A stretch of DNA of 64,000 nucleotides, taken from an uncultured bacterium (GTDB lineage: Bacteria > Cyanobacteriota > Vampirovibrionia > Gastranaerophilales > Gastranaerophilaceae). The stretch is from positions 186,001 to 250,000 of the forward strand of contig CAJMSH010000002.1 in the NCBI GenBank assembly GCA_905216055.1, given 5' to 3'. The notes under the pieces are model-generated. The model was not told the DNA's origin. It did no database searches and saw only the letters and a program-made list of their open reading frames with translations. Position numbers and translations under genes: made by a program. Positions 62,343 to 64,000 of this stretch are shown piece after piece. The first letter of the stretch is position 1, and each line of letters opens with the position of its first letter.

Positions 62343-63047
62343 ATGAGTCTAATTGAAGTAAAAGAAGCAATAAAAACTTATCAAACAGGAGAAGACAGTT
62401 TTAACGCATTAAATTGCGTATCTCTATCAGTTGATACCGGAGAATTTGTTGCAATAATGGGAGCTTCAGGTTCAGGAAAATCTACCTTTATGAATATGTT
62501 AGGAACACTTGATAAACCAAATTCAGGCAGCTACTATCTTGACGGTATTGATATGCTCTCACTTGATACAGACAATCTTGCAAAAGTCAGAAATGAAAAA
62601 ATGGGATTTGTATTCCAAGGATTTAACCTAATTTCAAGAACAACAGCTCTGGAAAATGTAGAGCTTCCAATGATTTATAAAGGTATTCCAGAGGAAGAAA
62701 GAATTGTAAGAGCCAAAAAAGCTCTAAAAATTGTAGGTCTTGAAAAGCGAGAAGATCACATGCCAAACCAAATGTCAGGTGGTCAACAGCAAAGAGTTGC
62801 AATCGCTCGTGCAATAGTGAATGATCCCCCGCTAATTCTTGCAGATGAACCGACAGGAAACTTAGACACCAAAACAAGTATTGAAGTTATGGAATTTTTC
62901 GTAAACCTCAATAAAGAAATGGGCAAAACAATTGTTCTTGTAACTCACGAACCTGATATTGCACAATATTGCAAACGCGTTGTCAGATTTAAAGACGGCA
63001 ACATAATTTCTGATGAATTGAATACTCATACAACAATTCCATATTAA
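62343..63047 (+). CDS. MacB-type ABC transporter ATPase
   Basis: A 234-residue ATPase with all ABC motifs: Walker A GASGSGKST (about 40-48), Q-loop VFQGFNLISRTTALENVELPMIYKG, signature MSGGQQQRVAIARAI, Walker B LILADEPTGNLD and the H-loop VTHEP. It belongs to the LolD/MacB class, which powers mechanotransmission by FtsX-type permeases. It ends short before a separate permease gene, so ATPase and permease are two polypeptides here, unlike E. coli MacB. ATG lies four bases after the macA stop. Confidence 0.96.
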   Translation: MSLIEVKEAIKTYQTGEDSFNALNCVSLSVDTGEFVAIMGASGSGKSTFMNMLGTLDKPNSGSYYLDGIDMLSLDTDNLAKVRNEKMGFVFQGFNLISRTTALENVELPMIYKGIPEEERIVRAKKALKIVGLEKREDHMPNQMSGGQQQRVAIARAIVNDPPLILADEPTGNLDTKTSIEVMEFFVNLNKEMGKTIVLVTHEPDIAQYCKRVVRFKDGNIISDELNTHTTIPY

Positions 63048-63058
63048 AAAGGATAAAA

Positions 63059-64000
63059 ATGATAGATTTCAAATCACTTGTAAAAATGGCGGTAGTATCG
63101 CTAAAAATAAACAAAATGCGCTCTATTCTGACAAGTTTAGGTATAATTATCGGAGTAAGTGCCGTTATCATAATGCTTGCAGTCGGAACAGGCGCAAGTG
63201 AAAAAGTAAAAAAAGATATGGAATCAATGGGGAGTAATATTCTGACAATACGATCAGCCTCGGCAAAATCAGGCGGTGTCAGAATGGGAATGGGTACCAA
63301 ACCAACTCTTACCATTAAAGATGCAAAAGCTATCGCAAAAAATGCAAGAGGAGTTTCTGCAGTAGCTTCGGTAAGCTCAGAATCAAAACAATTAACTTAT
63401 GGAAACCAAAACTGGGCAACAAGTGTTTATGGTATAGATCCAGAATATTTTTATATTAAAAATTACGAAGTAGCTTCAGGCAGAGGATTTGTAAGAGAAG
63501 ACATAAAAAATTCCGCCAAAGTGACTGTAATAGGTTCAACTGTCGCAGCAGAACTTTTTGGAGATCTTGATCCGATAGACAGAACAATAAGAGTCGGTGG
63601 TATTCCTTTTAGAGTAATCGGGACTTTAAAATCAAAAGGCAGTATGGGACCTATGGATCAAGACGATTTAATATTTATACCAATCACAACTGCTCAGAAA
63701 AAAGTTTTCGGAACAGTTTTCCCGGGTACAGTCTCAATGATTGTCGTAAAAGGCTCTGATCCTGATGATGTATCTCTTGCACAACAAGATATAGAAGAAT
63801 TACTGGTTGCAAGACACAGAATAGGTAAAAATCAGGAAAACGACTTTGAGATAAGAAATTCAGCAGAATTTCAAGAAAAAATGAAATCAACAGTTCAAAC
63901 ATTTGCAATTCTTCTTGCATCAATTGCATCAGTTTCATTACTTGTCGGCGGTATCGGGATTATGAACATTATGCTTGTGTCTGTAACCGAAAGAACCAAA
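63059..64000 (+). CDS. MacB-type FtsX-family permease (partial)
   Basis: An open frame from ATG 63059 (AAAGGA just upstream) to the window edge (314 codons). It starts IDFKSLVKMAVVSLKINKMRSILTSLGIIIGVSAVIIMLAVGTG, the first transmembrane helix of MacB/FtsX permeases, then a large periplasmic domain (KVKKDMESMGSNILTIRSASAK... to VFGTVFPGTVSMIVVKGSDPDD), and begins the second helix (FAILLASIASVSLLVGGIGIMNIMLVSVTERTK) at the edge. The missing end should hold helices 3 and 4. It completes the tripartite pump with the upstream ATPase, adaptor and TolC. Confidence 0.96.
   Translation, partial: MIDFKSLVKMAVVSLKINKMRSILTSLGIIIGVSAVIIMLAVGTGASEKVKKDMESMGSNILTIRSASAKSGGVRMGMGTKPTLTIKDAKAIAKNARGVSAVASVSSESKQLTYGNQNWATSVYGIDPEYFYIKNYEVASGRGFVREDIKNSAKVTVIGSTVAAELFGDLDPIDRTIRVGGIPFRVIGTLKSKGSMGPMDQDDLIFIPITTAQKKVFGTVFPGTVSMIVVKGSDPDDVSLAQQDIEELLVARHRIGKNQENDFEIRNSAEFQEKMKSTVQTFAILLASIASVSLLVGGIGIMNIMLVSVTERTK

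Overview
The window is AT-rich bacterial chromosome, densely packed with ordinary single-copy genes. It has no rRNA, no CRISPR array and no transposase. The envelope is Gram-negative: a TolC channel with a MacA/MacB-type pump, a beta-barrel-like protein, and exported proteins with signal peptides. Alongside this are genes common in fermentative anaerobes: an acyl-CoA dehydratase activase, a membrane pyrophosphatase, a single-cluster ferredoxin, a zinc-independent-type GTP cyclohydrolase FolE2 and a stand-alone GltD-like oxidoreductase. A GH57/DUF3536 protein, a TrkAH potassium system, pilin-like proteins starting MRRAFTLAEVLVTLGIIGVV and a family starting MGMSAGQARLL fit a gut non-photosynthetic relative of Cyanobacteria (Melainabacteria/Vampirovibrionia, Gastranaerophilales). 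This assignment is inference from gene content and protein style.

Layout. 1-1527 is the end of a surface-glycan locus (acyltransferase and GT-D glycosyltransferase). 1614-6914 is a plus-strand run: small protein, radical SAM/DUF2344 protein, RNase E/G and two small membrane proteins. 6939-9652 holds a LysM protein, ketopantoate reductase and an HD-GYP phosphodiesterase. 9737-18389 is mainly housekeeping: pyrG, gatC, a sigma factor, prepilin peptidase, ruvA, dnaA, an rRNA methyltransferase, aminopeptidase P and parvulin. 18390-18770 has no protein gene but carries a structured candidate ncRNA, followed by tRNA-Gly. 18893-24822 holds mscS-rlmH, a pilin-like gene, an M49-like metallopeptidase, a frameshifted beta-barrel gene, folE2 and a thioredoxin-fold protein. 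25017-33498 holds a second sigma factor with an operator-like upstream region, deoB, ferredoxin, pckA and the GH57 protein. 33514-42091 holds two YkgJ cysteine-cluster proteins, a Q/N-rich protein, trmD-rimM with an unusual zinc-ribbon/GGYNR protein, rlmN-dtd and a dehydratase activase. 42245-50799 holds hppA, an exported protein, gltA, mutS2 and an M20 peptidase. 50855-59568 holds a large EF-hand/coiled-coil protein, a lytic transglycosylase, mtnP, yggT, a divergent kinase-like protein, trkA-trkH and a split ADP-ribosyltransferase. 59710-64000 is a tolC-macA-macB efflux operon behind an 18-bp palindrome, running off the right edge.

How genes work together. The prepilin peptidase can process the pilin-like proteins made elsewhere in the window. 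PckA, the pyrophosphatase, ferredoxin, deoB and the GH57 protein point to glycan and nucleoside use with PPi-based energy saving. The least ordinary material is a set of accessory proteins: a kinase-like protein, an R-S-E ADP-ribosyltransferase broken by an apparent one-base loss, a beta-barrel gene broken by a 5-bp tandem duplication, a large calcium-loop protein, and two unrelated proteins sharing an N-terminal AIxPxxYxN motif. No complete new defence or mobile system is evident.
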